In this document: positions 19,378-30,400 of the stretch, piece by piece
Layout of the letters: every line of letters starts with the position of its first letter
Numbering within the stretch: the first letter of the stretch is position 1
DNA from: Trichocoleus sp.
Lineage (GTDB): Bacteria > Cyanobacteriota > Cyanobacteriia > Elainellales > Elainellaceae
Length of the DNA: 64,000 bases
Assembly (NCBI GenBank): GCA_036702865.1
Contig: DATNQD010000067.1
Span: forward strand, 62,001 to 126,000
Direction of reading: 5' to 3'
The notes under the pieces: model-generated
What the model was told of the DNA's origin: nothing
Database searches by the model: none
What the model saw: the letters and a program-made list of their open reading frames with translations, nothing else
Made by a program: the position numbers and the translations under genes

Positions 19378-21006
19378 ATGACCGCAGCGATTAAGCAAGA
19401 GCCTCAGATCAATGAATTAACTGAAGGACTGGAGAAAATTAGCTTAAAAGTCGGCATTCCTAAAGAAATTTATCCAGGTGAACAGCGGGTTGCTGCAACC
19501 CCAGAAACCGCAAAAGTTTTGCAAAAAATGGGTTTTGAAGTGCTGATTGAAACGGGAGCAGGTACGGCAGCAAACTTTCCTGATTCAGCCTATCAGCAAG
19601 CTGGGTGTACGGTCATTCAAGATCCACTAGCGCTCTGGCAAGCCGCAGATATTATTCTGAAAGTTCGATCGCCTGGGTTCCACCCAACTTTGAATCAACA
19701 TGAGTCGGACTGGTTAACTGAAACGAAGACCCTCATTAGCTTTGTCTTCCCGGCTCAAAATCCAGAACTCCTGACTAAACTCGCAGAGCGGCAGGCAACT
19801 GTCTTGGCAATGGATGCGGTACCACGCATTAGTCGTGCCCAAAAGCTAGATGCCCTCAGTTCCATGGCAAACATTGCAGGATATCGAGCTGTGATTGAGG
19901 CAGCGAATCAGTTTGGTCGCTTTTTTACGGGGCAGATCACCGCAGCAGGAAAAGTGCCGCCTGCCAAAGTGCTGATTATTGGGGCGGGGGTTGCCGGATT
20001 AGCCGCGATCGGAGCAGCAAGGGGACTGGGGGCGATCGTGCGGGCGTTTGATACCCGTCCAGTTGTGAAAGAGCAGGTGCAAAGCCTGGGTGCAGAATTT
20101 CTAGAGCTGACCTTTGCTGAAGATGGAACAGGCGAAGGGGGTTATGCCAAGGTGATGAGCGAGGAGTTCATCAAAGCGGAGATGGCGCTGTTTGCGGCAC
20201 AGGCGAAAGAAGTAGACATTATTATTACAACTGCCCTGATTCCTGGTAAGAGAGCACCCATCCTGATTACACAGGAAATGGTAGAGAGCATGAAGCCAGG
20301 CTCAGTGATTATTGATATGGCAGCCGAGCAGGGCGGCAACTGCGCTGTAACCAAGCCAGGAGAAATTTACGTCTATCAAGGTATAACGATCGTCGGCTTG
20401 ACCGATTTTCCTAGCCGCATGGCACACCAATCGAGCCAGCTTTATGGGACAAACCTCTGTCATTTATTAAGTGATATGGGCGGCTCATCAGACTTTAAGG
20501 TTGACCTGGAAGATGAAGTGATTCGCGGAGCATTGGTGCTGCACCAGGGAAAAGTGACCTATCCGCCGCCAAAGCGAGAAGAGCGCCCAGTTCAAGCTGT
20601 ACCTCAGCCAGCAGTTTCAGCAACACCCACGACTGCAGAAGCGATCGTCCAGAAGCCCAAATTTCGCTTGCCTGCCCCACTGCTCCCCATGTTCCTGGCA
20701 GCCACACTAATCGGAATTGGCTGGACTGCTCCTCCTTCCTTCCTGTCTCACTTCACCGTTTTTGTACTGGCTTGCTTTGTGGGGTGGCAGGTTATTTGGA
20801 ACGTGAAACCTGCGCTCCATACACCTTTGATGAGTGTAACCAATGCAATTAGCGGCATCATTATCATCGGCGGAATGCTGCAACTGACTGATTCTCTCAC
20901 TGCGCCAACCACGATCCTGGGAGCGATCGCGATTCTCATTGGCACGATCAACATTTCCGGCGGGTTCCTGGTGACACAGCGGATGTTGAAGATGTTTCAG
21001 CGGTAG
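19378..21006 (+). CDS. pntA: proton-translocating NAD(P) transhydrogenase subunit alpha
   Basis: 542 residues from the ATG at 19378, preceded by CAGGAG with a six-base gap; a GTG at 19372 is inside that site. The N-terminal domain I (about 1-380) binds NAD(H): [38 protein letters not shown] and [14 protein letters not shown] linker is followed by four membrane helices (about 430-535). Both parts are fused in one polypeptide as in E. coli, not split into PntAA and PntAB. The enzyme couples hydride transfer from NADH to NADP+ with proton flow. pntB follows after 113 bases. Confidence 0.95.
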   Translation: MTAAIKQEPQINELTEGLEKISLKVGIPKEIYPGEQRVAATPETAKVLQKMGFEVLIETGAGTAANFPDSAYQQAGCTVIQDPLALWQAADIILKVRSPGFHPTLNQHESDWLTETKTLISFVFPAQNPELLTKLAERQATVLAMDAVPRISRAQKLDALSSMANIAGYRAVIEAANQFGRFFTGQITAAGKVPPAKVLIIGAGVAGLAAIGAARGLGAIVRAFDTRPVVKEQVQSLGAEFLELTFAEDGTGEGGYAKVMSEEFIKAEMALFAAQAKEVDIIITTALIPGKRAPILITQEMVESMKPGSVIIDMAAEQGGNCAVTKPGEIYVYQGITIVGLTDFPSRMAHQSSQLYGTNLCHLLSDMGGSSDFKVDLEDEVIRGALVLHQGKVTYPPPKREERPVQAVPQPAVSATPTTAEAIVQKPKFRLPAPLLPMFLAATLIGIGWTAPPSFLSHFTVFVLACFVGWQVIWNVKPALHTPLMSVTNAISGIIIIGGMLQLTDSLTAPTTILGAIAILIGTINISGGFLVTQRMLKMFQR

Positions 21007-21119
21007 AGGAATGAAGGGCAGGAATTAGGGGGCGGGATGCAAACCTAATCGAACAGGACAGTTGCGAGAACAACGAAGACGTTCCTAGACGATCGATAAA
21101 CGTAATCACCATTTGAGCA

Positions 21120-22556
21120 ATGACAAATAATTTATTGACGGTTGCTTATATTGCAGCGAGTGTGCTGTTTATTTTGAGCTTGGGTGGCTTAGCTGACCAG
21201 GAAACAGCACGGAAGGGAAATTTGTACGGAATTGCGGGGATGCTGATTGCGATCGGAGCGACGGCGCTGAGTCCGATGGTGAGGGGGCAAGGGGTGTTGG
21301 TAGCGGCAATTGTGCCGGGAGTGGTGATTGGGGCGATCGTGGCATCCCGGGTGGCAATGACTGCGATGCCAGAATTGGTGGCAATCCTGCATAGCTTTGT
21401 GGGGATGGCAGCGGTGCTTGTGGGAATTGCCAATTACTTACAGGTGGAACAGGCTCTGGTAGGGAGTGAGGCGACCATTCACAAGATCGAGATTTTTGTG
21501 GGCGTCTTTATTGGGGCAGTCACCTTTACAGGGTCATTAATTGCCTTTGGCAAGCTGCGAACCTTGATTGGGAGTAAGCCACTCTTGCTGCCAGGAAGAC
21601 ATCTGCTGAACTTATCGCTGCTCGTTGCTTCGGTCTGGTTGGGTGTTCAGTTTATGGGGCTGGAAAGCCCAGCAGGATTGCAGCTATTGGTGATCATGGC
21701 GGTGCTGGCATCATTACTAGGGGTGCATCTAGTCATGGGGATCGGTGGAGCAGATATGCCCGTTGTGATTTCGATGCTCAACAGCTATTCCGGTTGGGCG
21801 GCAGCAGCGGCAGGCTTTATGCTCTCAAATGATTTGCTCATCATCACAGGTGCATTAGTGGGCAGCAGCGGAGCAATTCTGAGCTACATCATGTGTCGGG
21901 CAATGAATCGATCGTTCGTCAGCGTCATTTTGGGCGGCTTTGGAGCCGGGACGAATGCGGCAAAATCGACAAGCCAGGTGACAGGTGAAGCACAAACAAC
22001 AACGGTTGATGATACGGTCGAGCAGTTGACCCGCGCCAGGCGAGTGATTATTACGCCAGGGTATGGCATGGCTGTTGCTCAGGCTCAGCATTCGGTGTCT
22101 CAGATTACCAGAGTATTGCGCGATCGAGGCATTCAGGTTCAGTTTGGGATTCATCCGGTCGCGGGTCGATTACCGGGACACATGAACGTGCTATTGGCTG
22201 AAGCAAATGTGCCCTATGACATTGTGCTTGAAATGGAGGAAATCAACGCTGACTTTGCAGAAACCGATGTGGTGCTGGTGATTGGCGCAAATGATACTGT
22301 AAACCCCAGTGCAGAAGAAGATCCAAACAGCCCGATCGCCGGAATGCCCGTGTTGCAGGTCTGGAATGCTGAAACAGTCATTGTGATGAAGCGCAGTATG
22401 GCAAGCGGTTATGCTGGCGTTGAGAATCCCCTGTTCTACAAAGACAATACGCGAATGCTGTTCGGCGATGCGCGGAAAAATGTGGACGCAATTCTGGCAC
22501 GATTGGTCGAGCTGAGTGAAAGTAGTAAGTCTTTGGCAGCTCCCTTGACTAGGTAA
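21120..22556 (+). CDS. pntB: proton-translocating NAD(P) transhydrogenase subunit beta
   Basis: 478 residues. About eight to nine membrane helices in the first 270 residues ([21 protein letters not shown] at the start, [20 protein letters not shown] in the middle) lead to the NADP(H)-binding domain III ([68 protein letters not shown]). It completes the transhydrogenase with PntA. It starts at the ATG at 21120. Confidence 0.96.
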   Translation: MTNNLLTVAYIAASVLFILSLGGLADQETARKGNLYGIAGMLIAIGATALSPMVRGQGVLVAAIVPGVVIGAIVASRVAMTAMPELVAILHSFVGMAAVLVGIANYLQVEQALVGSEATIHKIEIFVGVFIGAVTFTGSLIAFGKLRTLIGSKPLLLPGRHLLNLSLLVASVWLGVQFMGLESPAGLQLLVIMAVLASLLGVHLVMGIGGADMPVVISMLNSYSGWAAAAAGFMLSNDLLIITGALVGSSGAILSYIMCRAMNRSFVSVILGGFGAGTNAAKSTSQVTGEAQTTTVDDTVEQLTRARRVIITPGYGMAVAQAQHSVSQITRVLRDRGIQVQFGIHPVAGRLPGHMNVLLAEANVPYDIVLEMEEINADFAETDVVLVIGANDTVNPSAEEDPNSPIAGMPVLQVWNAETVIVMKRSMASGYAGVENPLFYKDNTRMLFGDARKNVDAILARLVELSESSKSLAAPLTR

Positions 22557-22687
22557 ATGCAGTAGCAGGTATCTTGTTTGAGAGAGGGCAGGCAAGATAC
22601 CTCGTTTACCGATTACATTTACCAACTACCTGCTTTAGAGAATCGATCGAGGTGAATTGGAATATGACTGGTTATAGCATCGCTTCG

Positions 22688-23755
22688 CTATTTTGCCTGC
22701 ATTTCCTCAATCTCCAGCAGGCTAACAATGACACCTGCAATTGGTACAGATAATAGAACGCCCAGCAGCCCAGCTATTTGTGTACCGACTAGTAAGGCAA
22801 AAAACACGACGATCGGATTGAGATGAACCGTGCTCTGCATAACGCGAGGTGCAAGTAAATTATCTTGTAACTGTTGCAGCAAAATACAAACAGCTAACAC
22901 TTTCAGGGCAGCAAACCAGCCGCTTTGCACCAGAATAATCAGGCAGGCAAGACTCACTCCTAATGATGCACCAATGCCCGGAATCAAATCGAACGCTCCG
23001 ACAATCACGGCTAAAACGAGGGCGAACGGAATTTGAAACAGCCCAAAGACCAGGAAACTCGCAGTACTCAGTAATGCTGAAATGATTAGTTGACCTCTAA
23101 TAAAGCCGAGAAAATTGGTTTGAATGGCTTTAGAGACTCGCTTGCGATTGTCGAGGGGCAATAATTTGAGCAACCACTTCCAAAGCTTTGCACCATCATT
23201 TAGCATGAAAAAAGCAACCACTAAAATAATGATAAAGGTGATGTAGTTGCTAAGAATTGCCGGAATTGAATTAACGGTGAAACTTAGTGCAGAGGCTAAA
23301 AGAGTTTGAACCTGCTGTTCGATCGGCGCGAGATCGAGAGGAATATCACGGGCAACTAAAAAATTTTCTAAGCGAGTCAATGGGTTTTGATCAGAAGTGA
23401 GAGTTGTTGTAACTGTATTAATAAGTTGCTGTAACTGACTAGCAAGTGCAAGCCCCATACTGACTAGAGCAAGGACGATCGCTAACAAACTAACAACAAT
23501 TACAGTACCAAGAGCAACACTGCGACCTAAAAAACGTTCTAAATAGCGAACGGGATAATTCAGCAAGAGTGCCAGAATTGCAGCAAAGGTAAATGTAAAA
23601 ATAACATACTCAAAGAAGTGTAGAAGCTGTACAAAAGCCCATCCTGACGCAAAAAGGAGCAGAAACCGGATGAGTGAATTTGTACTGATTCGCTCCCATA
23701 GAGGAGGATGAGTTGGTCGATTTTGGGATTCATTCATTCCCGATTCTCTGTCCAT
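22688..23755 (-). CDS. AI-2E family transporter (UPF0118/PerM)
   Basis: 355 residues with about eight membrane helices. The family signature is seen in the region FDLIPGIGASLGVSLACLIIL and the following LQQLQDNLLAPRVMQSTVHLNP. Members include autoinducer-2 exporters and Na+/H+ antiporters; which substrate applies here cannot be decided. The ATG at 23755 has AGGA about 12 bases upstream; an ATG at 23737 is an alternative start. It is convergent with pntB and divergent from the PTS operon. Confidence 0.88.
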   Translation of the reverse strand: MDRESGMNESQNRPTHPPLWERISTNSLIRFLLLFASGWAFVQLLHFFEYVIFTFTFAAILALLLNYPVRYLERFLGRSVALGTVIVVSLLAIVLALVSMGLALASQLQQLINTVTTTLTSDQNPLTRLENFLVARDIPLDLAPIEQQVQTLLASALSFTVNSIPAILSNYITFIIILVVAFFMLNDGAKLWKWLLKLLPLDNRKRVSKAIQTNFLGFIRGQLIISALLSTASFLVFGLFQIPFALVLAVIVGAFDLIPGIGASLGVSLACLIILVQSGWFAALKVLAVCILLQQLQDNLLAPRVMQSTVHLNPIVVFFALLVGTQIAGLLGVLLSVPIAGVIVSLLEIEEMQAK

Positions 23756-24435
23756 GATTTAATACTATCCTTTCATGTTCAGAGGCTGGGTTGTCATCAA
23801 TCGAGAGGGAGTTAACTTGCCCTATCTTTCGGTAGAGATAGATAAATCAGAATTTTGAAACATTAGAATCTAACTCGCGAAGAATAGCAGTTTCCTGATA
23901 AGAACAATACAATAATCTATTATTTTGGTGAAGGCTTTAGGTCTTATCTAAACGTTCATGATGACTTCCTAAAGTTTGGATCACATAACTCGATCAAACA
24001 GCCTTAAGATGAAAGGCTGAATTCTGTAATGGCTGCGGCAAAACCCTTTCAAAAGACGATCGTTACAATAATTGAAGTGTCGTTCTATGAACTTCGCTGG
24101 ATCACGATAGAGCATCAGGCTAGAATTTCTCATCTGCAAATTTTTCGATCGGTTGTTTAATACTAGGCTTACTTTAAATCAATATATCGCCGATCCAAAA
24201 ACTCTCTCTTAAGGTAGATGTTCAAGAATTAATCTGGTTTCAAAGACTGCGATATTTTTTCCTTAAAACATCTTTTGAATAACTAGGAGTTACTGTTCAA
24301 AGTATTAGAACGAGCGTTAAGAACTTAAATTTAGGGAGCTATATAGTAAAGCTCATTTGTCCATTTATCCAAAGTGTCTAATTTCAAAAGAATTTTGCCC
24401 TCTCAATTAAACTCATTCAGGTCAAGGAGATAACA
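23756..24435. other. 680-base AT-rich region upstream of the PTS genes
   Basis: Separates the AI-2E family gene (minus) from the EIIA-HPr-EI gene (plus) and should contain both promoters. AAGGAG just before 24436 is the ribosome binding site of the PTS gene. A 43-codon open frame at 24029-24160 has no ribosome binding site and no recognisable product. No operator or RNA structure could be supported by eye. Confidence 0.5.
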
Positions 24436-27033
24436 ATGAGTTATAGCCCGGCGCAGATGCGAGCGATTACAAGTGTGAGGCTGATAGCACCCCTTTCAGG
24501 CTACTTAATGCCGATCGAACAAGTTCCCGATCCGGTGTTTGCTGAAAAAATGGTTGGGGATGGGATTTCGATCGACCCTCTCAGCCAATCGCTGCTTGCC
24601 CCCTGTGACGGCGAGGTCTTGCAACTCCATCCGGCTCATCATGCCATTACCCTAAAGACTGCTGAAGGGCTAGAAGTCTTGATGCATATCGGACTAGACA
24701 CCGTGGGCTTACGCGGAAAAGGGTTTTCTCCCAAAGTCAAGGTTGGCGATCGTGTTAATGCGGGCGATCCGTTAATTGATTTTGATGCAGACTATATTGC
24801 GCTCCATGCCAAAAGCTTGTTAACCCAGCTCGTCATCACGAATAGCGATCAGGTGACTCAGTTTAGCCCTGGTTCTGGTGCTGTGACAGCAAGACGAGAT
24901 ATTGTGCTGGAACTCTCTTTAGTCGGGAACGGTGCCGCGAATCCCTCAGCCAGCCCAACTGAATCCGCCGCTCCAGCCGAGCATCGCAGCATTGTTTCTG
25001 AGCCGATCGCCATTCCCAACCCAACCGGGCTACATGCCCGTCCTGCGGCAGTTCTAGCCAACCTCGCAAAAAAATATCAGTCTGATATTCGCCTCAAAAA
25101 AGGAGAGGTGCGGGCGAATGTCCGTAGTGTGGTGGGTTTAATGGGATTAGAGATTGAACATGGAGATGCTGTGCAACTGGTGGCAACCGGAGCGGATGCA
25201 GAAACGGCGATTGCTGAGTTAAGCGAAGCCCTGCGATCGGGGTTGGGGGAAGAAGGCTCGAAACCGATTGCTGCGCCTGCCAGTGTTGCGACATCTGCTC
25301 CCCCGTCTGAACTGAATGCAGTTGCGCCCCGGCCGCGATCGGATGATCCAAATCTGATTCTAGGGGTTGCGGCTTCTCCAGGGGTGGCAGTTGGCAAGAC
25401 CTATCGGATTCAGCATCAAGAGATCAACGTTGCGGAAACGGCTGGAAATCCGAGTGAGGAACGCCATAAGTTTGACCAGGCAACCGCGCAGGCAAAGCTG
25501 GAAATTGATGCACTGCGATCTAAAGTAGATAGACAAGCAGATGCCGGGAAAGCAGCGATTTTTGCGGCGCATCAAGAATTACTAGAAGACCCAGAATTGA
25601 TTGACTTGACCCATGAGTTAATTGATCAGGGTCAGAGTGCTGCTTTTGCCTGGAAACAAACCTACAGTGCCCAAGCACAGCAACTGGCTCAACTCAAAAA
25701 TGCACTGCTGGCAGCCCGTGCGAATGATTTGAGAGATGTTGGCGACCGAGTGTTGCGAATCTTGACAGGCTCAACTATCGAGGCAGTTAGCTATCCTGAC
25801 AACTGCATTTTGCTGGCAGAAGAGTTGGCTCCTTCTGATACCGCAATGATGGATCGATCGAAAGTGCTGGGCTTTTGTACGGTAGGCGGCGGTGCGACTT
25901 CTCATGTGGCAATTCTGGCACGATCGATGGACATCCCTGCTATTGCTGGAACCGAGGCACAAATTCTCGATTTGCCTGATGGGACACCTGTAATTCTCGA
26001 TGGCAGTCGGGGTACTTTGCGCCTCAATCCTTCTCCAGACGAAATGGAGCGAGTGAGACGGCTGCAAGTTCGCCTCAAGGAAAAACGCCAGACTGACCTG
26101 GAAACGGCGCATCAGCCTGCGATTACCAAAGACGGACATCCGATCGAGGTTGTCGCTAACATTGGCAAGAAAGCAGAAGCCGAAAAAGCGATCGAACTGG
26201 GCGGCGAAGGCGTGGGGCTGCTGCGATCGGAATTTGTGTTTATGGATCGAGCCTCGGCTCCGACTGAGGAGGAGCAAACCCAGATCTACTCAGAAATCGC
26301 GCAGGTGTTGGGCGATCGTTCTCTCATCATCCGTACCCTGGATGTAGGTGGCGATAAACCACTGCCCTATCTGCCGATGCCGCATGAAGAAAACCCATTC
26401 CTGGGCGAACGGGGAATTCGGATTGGCTTCGATCGACCTGAGATTCTCAGAACTCAACTGCGTGCCATCCTGCGAGCCTCACGAGTTGGCAAGGTGCTTG
26501 TCATGTTCCCTATGATTGCTCGGCTAGAAGAGTTTCGGCTGGCAAAAACCATGCTAGAAGAAGAGCGGCAGAAGCTCGGTGTTGACCCCATTCCAGTTGG
26601 CATCATGATCGAAGTGCCAGCGGCAGCAGTGATCGCAGATCAGTTTGCTCAAGAAGCAGATTTCTTCTCAGTTGGGACAAACGACCTGACGCAATACACA
26701 TTGGCGATGGATCGTGGACATCCTAAACTCGCACCCTACTGCGATGGGCTTGATCCGGCTGTCTTGTCCTTGATTGGCATGGCAGCAAAAGCAGCAAACC
26801 AGCAAGGCAAGTGGTGTGGCATTTGTGGTGGCATTGGCAGCGATCCGCAAGCTGTCCCTCTGCTGATTGGGCTAGGCATCAAAGAACTCAGCGTTAGCGT
26901 TCCCTCGATTCCCAGCGTCAAAGCCCAGATCCGCGAACTCAACCTTGCTGACTGCCAACGCCTTGCAGAACAAGCAATCCACCTCAATACGGCTGCTGAA
27001 GTGCGATCGCTCTGTCCGTTGCCAGAAGAATAG
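24436..27033 (+). CDS. ptsP: PTS phosphotransferase fusion: EIIA(Glc)-HPr-Enzyme I
   Basis: 865 residues joining three PTS components. EIIA of the glucose type occupies about 10-160, with His84 as phospho-acceptor (LMHIGLDTV) and the partner His69. HPr is about 188-270 with His200 (GLHARPA). Enzyme I is about 305-860, with His490 (GGGATSHVAILARS) and the PEP-binding barrel (EVPAAAVIADQF, FSVGTNDLTQYTLAMDR, CGICGGIGSD). All three phospho-histidines are present, so one chain should carry phosphate from PEP to EIIB. AAGGAG precedes the ATG. The ptsG-like gene follows after 161 bases on the same strand. Multi-domain fusions of this type are known for NagF/FruB-like proteins in proteobacteria; sugar PTS are rare in cyanobacteria. 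Confidence 0.94.
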   Translation: MSYSPAQMRAITSVRLIAPLSGYLMPIEQVPDPVFAEKMVGDGISIDPLSQSLLAPCDGEVLQLHPAHHAITLKTAEGLEVLMHIGLDTVGLRGKGFSPKVKVGDRVNAGDPLIDFDADYIALHAKSLLTQLVITNSDQVTQFSPGSGAVTARRDIVLELSLVGNGAANPSASPTESAAPAEHRSIVSEPIAIPNPTGLHARPAAVLANLAKKYQSDIRLKKGEVRANVRSVVGLMGLEIEHGDAVQLVATGADAETAIAELSEALRSGLGEEGSKPIAAPASVATSAPPSELNAVAPRPRSDDPNLILGVAASPGVAVGKTYRIQHQEINVAETAGNPSEERHKFDQATAQAKLEIDALRSKVDRQADAGKAAIFAAHQELLEDPELIDLTHELIDQGQSAAFAWKQTYSAQAQQLAQLKNALLAARANDLRDVGDRVLRILTGSTIEAVSYPDNCILLAEELAPSDTAMMDRSKVLGFCTVGGGATSHVAILARSMDIPAIAGTEAQILDLPDGTPVILDGSRGTLRLNPSPDEMERVRRLQVRLKEKRQTDLETAHQPAITKDGHPIEVVANIGKKAEAEKAIELGGEGVGLLRSEFVFMDRASAPTEEEQTQIYSEIAQVLGDRSLIIRTLDVGGDKPLPYLPMPHEENPFLGERGIRIGFDRPEILRTQLRAILRASRVGKVLVMFPMIARLEEFRLAKTMLEEERQKLGVDPIPVGIMIEVPAAAVIADQFAQEADFFSVGTNDLTQYTLAMDRGHPKLAPYCDGLDPAVLSLIGMAAKAANQQGKWCGICGGIGSDPQAVPLLIGLGIKELSVSVPSIPSVKAQIRELNLADCQRLAEQAIHLNTAAEVRSLCPLPEE

Positions 27034-27194
27034 GAGCAATTTGTCCCCTTTCAACCCGAAGCAACTACTTTAAAGTCCCCAGAATTGGGAGATTTAGGGG
27101 GCGAAACAATGTCTCACTTCAAACCGCTAGACCCAGATCGCTCCCTATCCTTCTGACCCCTGCTCTCTGACCCCTACTCCCCAACCTTCAACCT

Positions 27195-29066
27195 ATGTGG
27201 AAAAAAGCATTTGCATTACTCCAGCAAATGGGGAAGTCGTTAATGCTCCCTGTATCGGTGCTACCGATCGCTGGATTGCTCTTAGGAATCGGTTCTGCCA
27301 AGTTTAGTAAGCCGGAAGTCTTCTGGTGGATGCCCGACTGGTTGGCAACCATCATGAAAAACTCTGGAGATTCAATTTTTGCGAACTTGCCCTTAATTTT
27401 TGCCATCTCAGTAGCGATCGGCTTTACGGCAAATGACGGAGTATCAGCTCTCGCAGCAACTGTTGGCTTTGCCGTCTTTATTGCGGCTCTCGGTGCAGCA
27501 GCTCAGACTTTCTTTGGCTATCTCACGCCCCAGGAAGTCGCAGCCCAGGGTTTAGATCCTAACCAGGTGAATGTGCTGAAAAACGTGATGGGCATCCCAA
27601 CGCTCGATACAGGCGTATTTGGTGGGCTGCTGATTGGTTGCATTGCGGCTTACCTGTTCAATCGGTTCTTTCGGATTCAACTGCCGCAGTACCTTGGCTT
27701 CTTTGCTGGCAAGCGATTCGTGCCGATTATTACGGGTTTAGTCGCGATCGCTGTTGCCATTGCCATGAGCGTTATTTGGCCTCCGATTGGGAGTGCGATC
27801 AAAGCCGCAGCAAACGCCGCCGCCGAAGGTAGTAATGTGCCGCTTACCGCTGCCATTTATGGAGTTGTGGAACGATCGCTTTTACCCTTTGGGCTACATC
27901 ATATCTGGAACGTCCCGTTCTTTTTCGAGATTGGATCTTTCACCGATCCCACAACTGGGACTGTGGTGCATGGGGATATTAACCGCTTTTTTGCTGGGGA
28001 CAAAACGGCAGGCATTTTGGGTGGAGCCTACTGGTTCAAAATGTTTGGCTTGCCTGCGGCAGCAATTGCCATGTGGCACTCTGCCTATCCTCAAAATCGA
28101 GGTCGGGTCAGTGGTTTGATGATCTCAGCGGCATTTACTTCGTTCTTAACCGGGATTACCGAGCCGATCGAGTTTTCCTTCCTATTCGTTGCGCCTGCAC
28201 TCTATGCAGTTCACGCCCTGATGGCAGGTTTCTGCGACTTGCTGTTTCAGATCATGGGCGGCAAGATGGGCTTTACCTTCTCGCATGGCTTCATCGACTT
28301 CTTTTTGTTCAACAGCCTCGGCACGAAAGCCTGGCTCATTCTGGCGTTTGGTCCGCTCTTTGCGGCGCTGTACTATGTGGTCTTTCGCTTTGCCATCAAG
28401 CGGTTCGACCTCAAAACGCCTGGACGCGAGCTAGAGGACGAGCAGCCCGCAGCAGTTACGGTCCCTGGAACCGCTTCGAGTATGCCAGCCCAATTGGTTC
28501 GCGCTTTTGGTGGACGGAGTAATATTGCGAACTTAGATGCCTGCATTACCCGTCTACGGATTACCGTCAACGATATGGGCAAGGTGAACAAAGCTCAGCT
28601 CAAAGCCCTTGGCGCATCCGGGGTGCTGGAAGTGGGCAATAGCGCGCAAGCAATTTTTGGTCCGCGATCGGAAAATCTGAAAACGGACATGATGGAGTAC
28701 CTCAGTACCGCAGGTGCAGAAGCGGATCAGGTAGACCTGCCTGCTCAACCGATCGCCAGTGGTAACGGTGCCGCAACAAACGGTTCAACCGCACCAGTCA
28801 TTGCTCCTGATCCAGATGCCACCCGTCACATTGAAGACATCATCATTGCGTTTGGCGGACGGCAGAATATTCGCAAAGCCGAAGCAGTTGCAATGACCCG
28901 CCTGCGAGTTGAAGTGGTGAATGATGCAGGCATTAACGAAGATGCGCTGCTGGCTGCGGGAACAAAGGGAATAATGCGCCTTCCCGATGGCACGTTTCAT
29001 GTCATTGTCGGACTGAACGCAGATCAATATGCCGCAGAAATGAACAAACAACTCGTTGCCCGATAG
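27195..29066 (+). CDS. ptsG: PTS glucose-type permease EIICB with extra EIIB-like domain
   Basis: 623 residues. The EIIC membrane domain (about 1-400) begins [20 protein letters not shown] and carries [29 protein letters not shown] and the [15 protein letters not shown] signature, very like E. coli PtsG. EIIB (about 430-505) has the phospho-acceptor Cys450 in [12 protein letters not shown] second EIIB-like domain (about 543-620) aligns with the first ([15 protein letters not shown]) but has Ala566 where the cysteine should be, so it cannot take phosphate there. E. coli PtsG is 477 residues and lacks it. Function: glucose uptake with phosphorylation, using the upstream EIIA-HPr-EI protein. N-acetylglucosamine remains an alternative substrate. 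Confidence 0.92.
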   Translation: MWKKAFALLQQMGKSLMLPVSVLPIAGLLLGIGSAKFSKPEVFWWMPDWLATIMKNSGDSIFANLPLIFAISVAIGFTANDGVSALAATVGFAVFIAALGAAAQTFFGYLTPQEVAAQGLDPNQVNVLKNVMGIPTLDTGVFGGLLIGCIAAYLFNRFFRIQLPQYLGFFAGKRFVPIITGLVAIAVAIAMSVIWPPIGSAIKAAANAAAEGSNVPLTAAIYGVVERSLLPFGLHHIWNVPFFFEIGSFTDPTTGTVVHGDINRFFAGDKTAGILGGAYWFKMFGLPAAAIAMWHSAYPQNRGRVSGLMISAAFTSFLTGITEPIEFSFLFVAPALYAVHALMAGFCDLLFQIMGGKMGFTFSHGFIDFFLFNSLGTKAWLILAFGPLFAALYYVVFRFAIKRFDLKTPGRELEDEQPAAVTVPGTASSMPAQLVRAFGGRSNIANLDACITRLRITVNDMGKVNKAQLKALGASGVLEVGNSAQAIFGPRSENLKTDMMEYLSTAGAEADQVDLPAQPIASGNGAATNGSTAPVIAPDPDATRHIEDIIIAFGGRQNIRKAEAVAMTRLRVEVVNDAGINEDALLAAGTKGIMRLPDGTFHVIVGLNADQYAAEMNKQLVAR

Positions 29067-29154
29067 CGATCGTGCTTTAGCCCTTTTTGGGGTGGAACAA
29101 ACAACCGGAGATCAGCCGCTATAGTGGAAAGTGGCTCAAATTTAAGGTCAGGTA

Positions 29155-30387
29155 ATGCCGAATTTTTCACGAATTATTTTGCGTCGCAATAAGGCAGATG
29201 CAGTCAAGCGATTTCACCCCTGGATATTTTCAGGAGCAATTAAGCAAGTTGACCCAGACTTGCCCGATGGGGAGATTGTTGATGTCCATAGCGAAACCGG
29301 CGAATATCTGGCAACTGGAATTTACAGCCCTAACAATATTGCCGTCAAAGTGCTTTCCTTTAAACCTGTGGCTGATCTTGATCGCCTCTTTCAATCGCGA
29401 TTCCAGAGTGCTTATCAGGTTCGATCGCAGTTAGGTTTAACCGATAGTGAAACAACCAATTGCTATCGCTTAATTAATGCAGAAGGCGATGGTCTACCCG
29501 GGCTGATTGTGGATTGGTACAACGGCACAGCGGTGCTACAGGCTTATTCGATCGGCATGTATGAACAGCGGCAGCGGATTGTGGCAAGTCTGCAAGCAGT
29601 TTACGGCGAAAAACTCCAGGCGGTCTATGACAAAAGTGCGGCAGTGCTACCGCGATCGGCTATTCAAGCCATTCATGCGGCTGGTCATCATCAAGACAGC
29701 GACCAAGATAGCCACCAAGACAATCACTATCTCGTTGGCGAACCTGCAACTGGAAATGTGTTGGAGTATGGCAATCAATTTCAGGTCGATTGGGAAACCG
29801 GACAGAAAACAGGATTGTTTTTAGATCAGCGCGAGCATCGCCGCTTACTCGGGCAATATGCAGCAGGCAAACGAGTTCTAAACACATTCTGCTATTCTGG
29901 CGGTTTTTCGGTATATGCCCTCCAGGCAGGGGCATCCCTAGTTCATTCTGTCGATAGTTCGGCGAAAGCGATCGATTGGACAAAACAAAATGTGGCGCTC
30001 AATTATCCTGAGGCAACTCAGCACGAAGCTTTTACGGATGATATATTCGACTTTCTCAAAACTTGCGATGCTGACTATGATCTGATCGTGCTAGACCCAC
30101 CTGCCTTTGCGAAAAATATCTCTGCCCGACATCAGGCAGTCATGGCATATAAGCGGCTCAACAAACAGGCGCTGACAAAGCTCCGATCGGGTGGATTCTT
30201 GTTCACCTTTTCTTGCTCTCAGGTGGTAGGGCGTGAGCATTTTGAGGGAGCAGTGATGGCAGCGGCGATCGAGTCCGGGCGACAGATCCGCGTTCTGCAT
30301 CATTTGACCCAGCCAGCCGATCACCCGGTCAGCATTTTTCACCCAGAAGGCATTTACCTCAAGGGTTTAGTGCTGTGGGTCGAGTAG
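29155..30387 (+). CDS. class I SAM-dependent rRNA methyltransferase (RlmI-like)
   Basis: 410 residues. An N-terminal PUA-type domain (RRNKADAVKRFHPWIFSGAI) is followed by a Rossmann methyltransferase domain with VLNTFCYSGGFSVYALQAGA, the catalytic-loop DPPAFAKN and FTFSCSQVV with the likely nucleophilic Cys. The layout matches E. coli RlmI, which makes 5-methylcytidine in 23S rRNA. A His/Gln/Asp-rich insertion (around residues 180-195) sits between the two domains and is not part of the conserved fold. It follows ptsG after 88 bases on the same strand; co-transcription is possible but a functional link is not expected. Confidence 0.88.
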   Translation: MPNFSRIILRRNKADAVKRFHPWIFSGAIKQVDPDLPDGEIVDVHSETGEYLATGIYSPNNIAVKVLSFKPVADLDRLFQSRFQSAYQVRSQLGLTDSETTNCYRLINAEGDGLPGLIVDWYNGTAVLQAYSIGMYEQRQRIVASLQAVYGEKLQAVYDKSAAVLPRSAIQAIHAAGHHQDSDQDSHQDNHYLVGEPATGNVLEYGNQFQVDWETGQKTGLFLDQREHRRLLGQYAAGKRVLNTFCYSGGFSVYALQAGASLVHSVDSSAKAIDWTKQNVALNYPEATQHEAFTDDIFDFLKTCDADYDLIVLDPPAFAKNISARHQAVMAYKRLNKQALTKLRSGGFLFTFSCSQVVGREHFEGAVMAAAIESGRQIRVLHHLTQPADHPVSIFHPEGIYLKGLVLWVE

Positions 30388-30400
30388 CACATTCACCTGG

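Noticed and set aside
24029-24160. 43-codon plus-strand open frame upstream of the PTS genes
   Set aside because: No ribosome binding site, no membrane or known pattern; too short to support.
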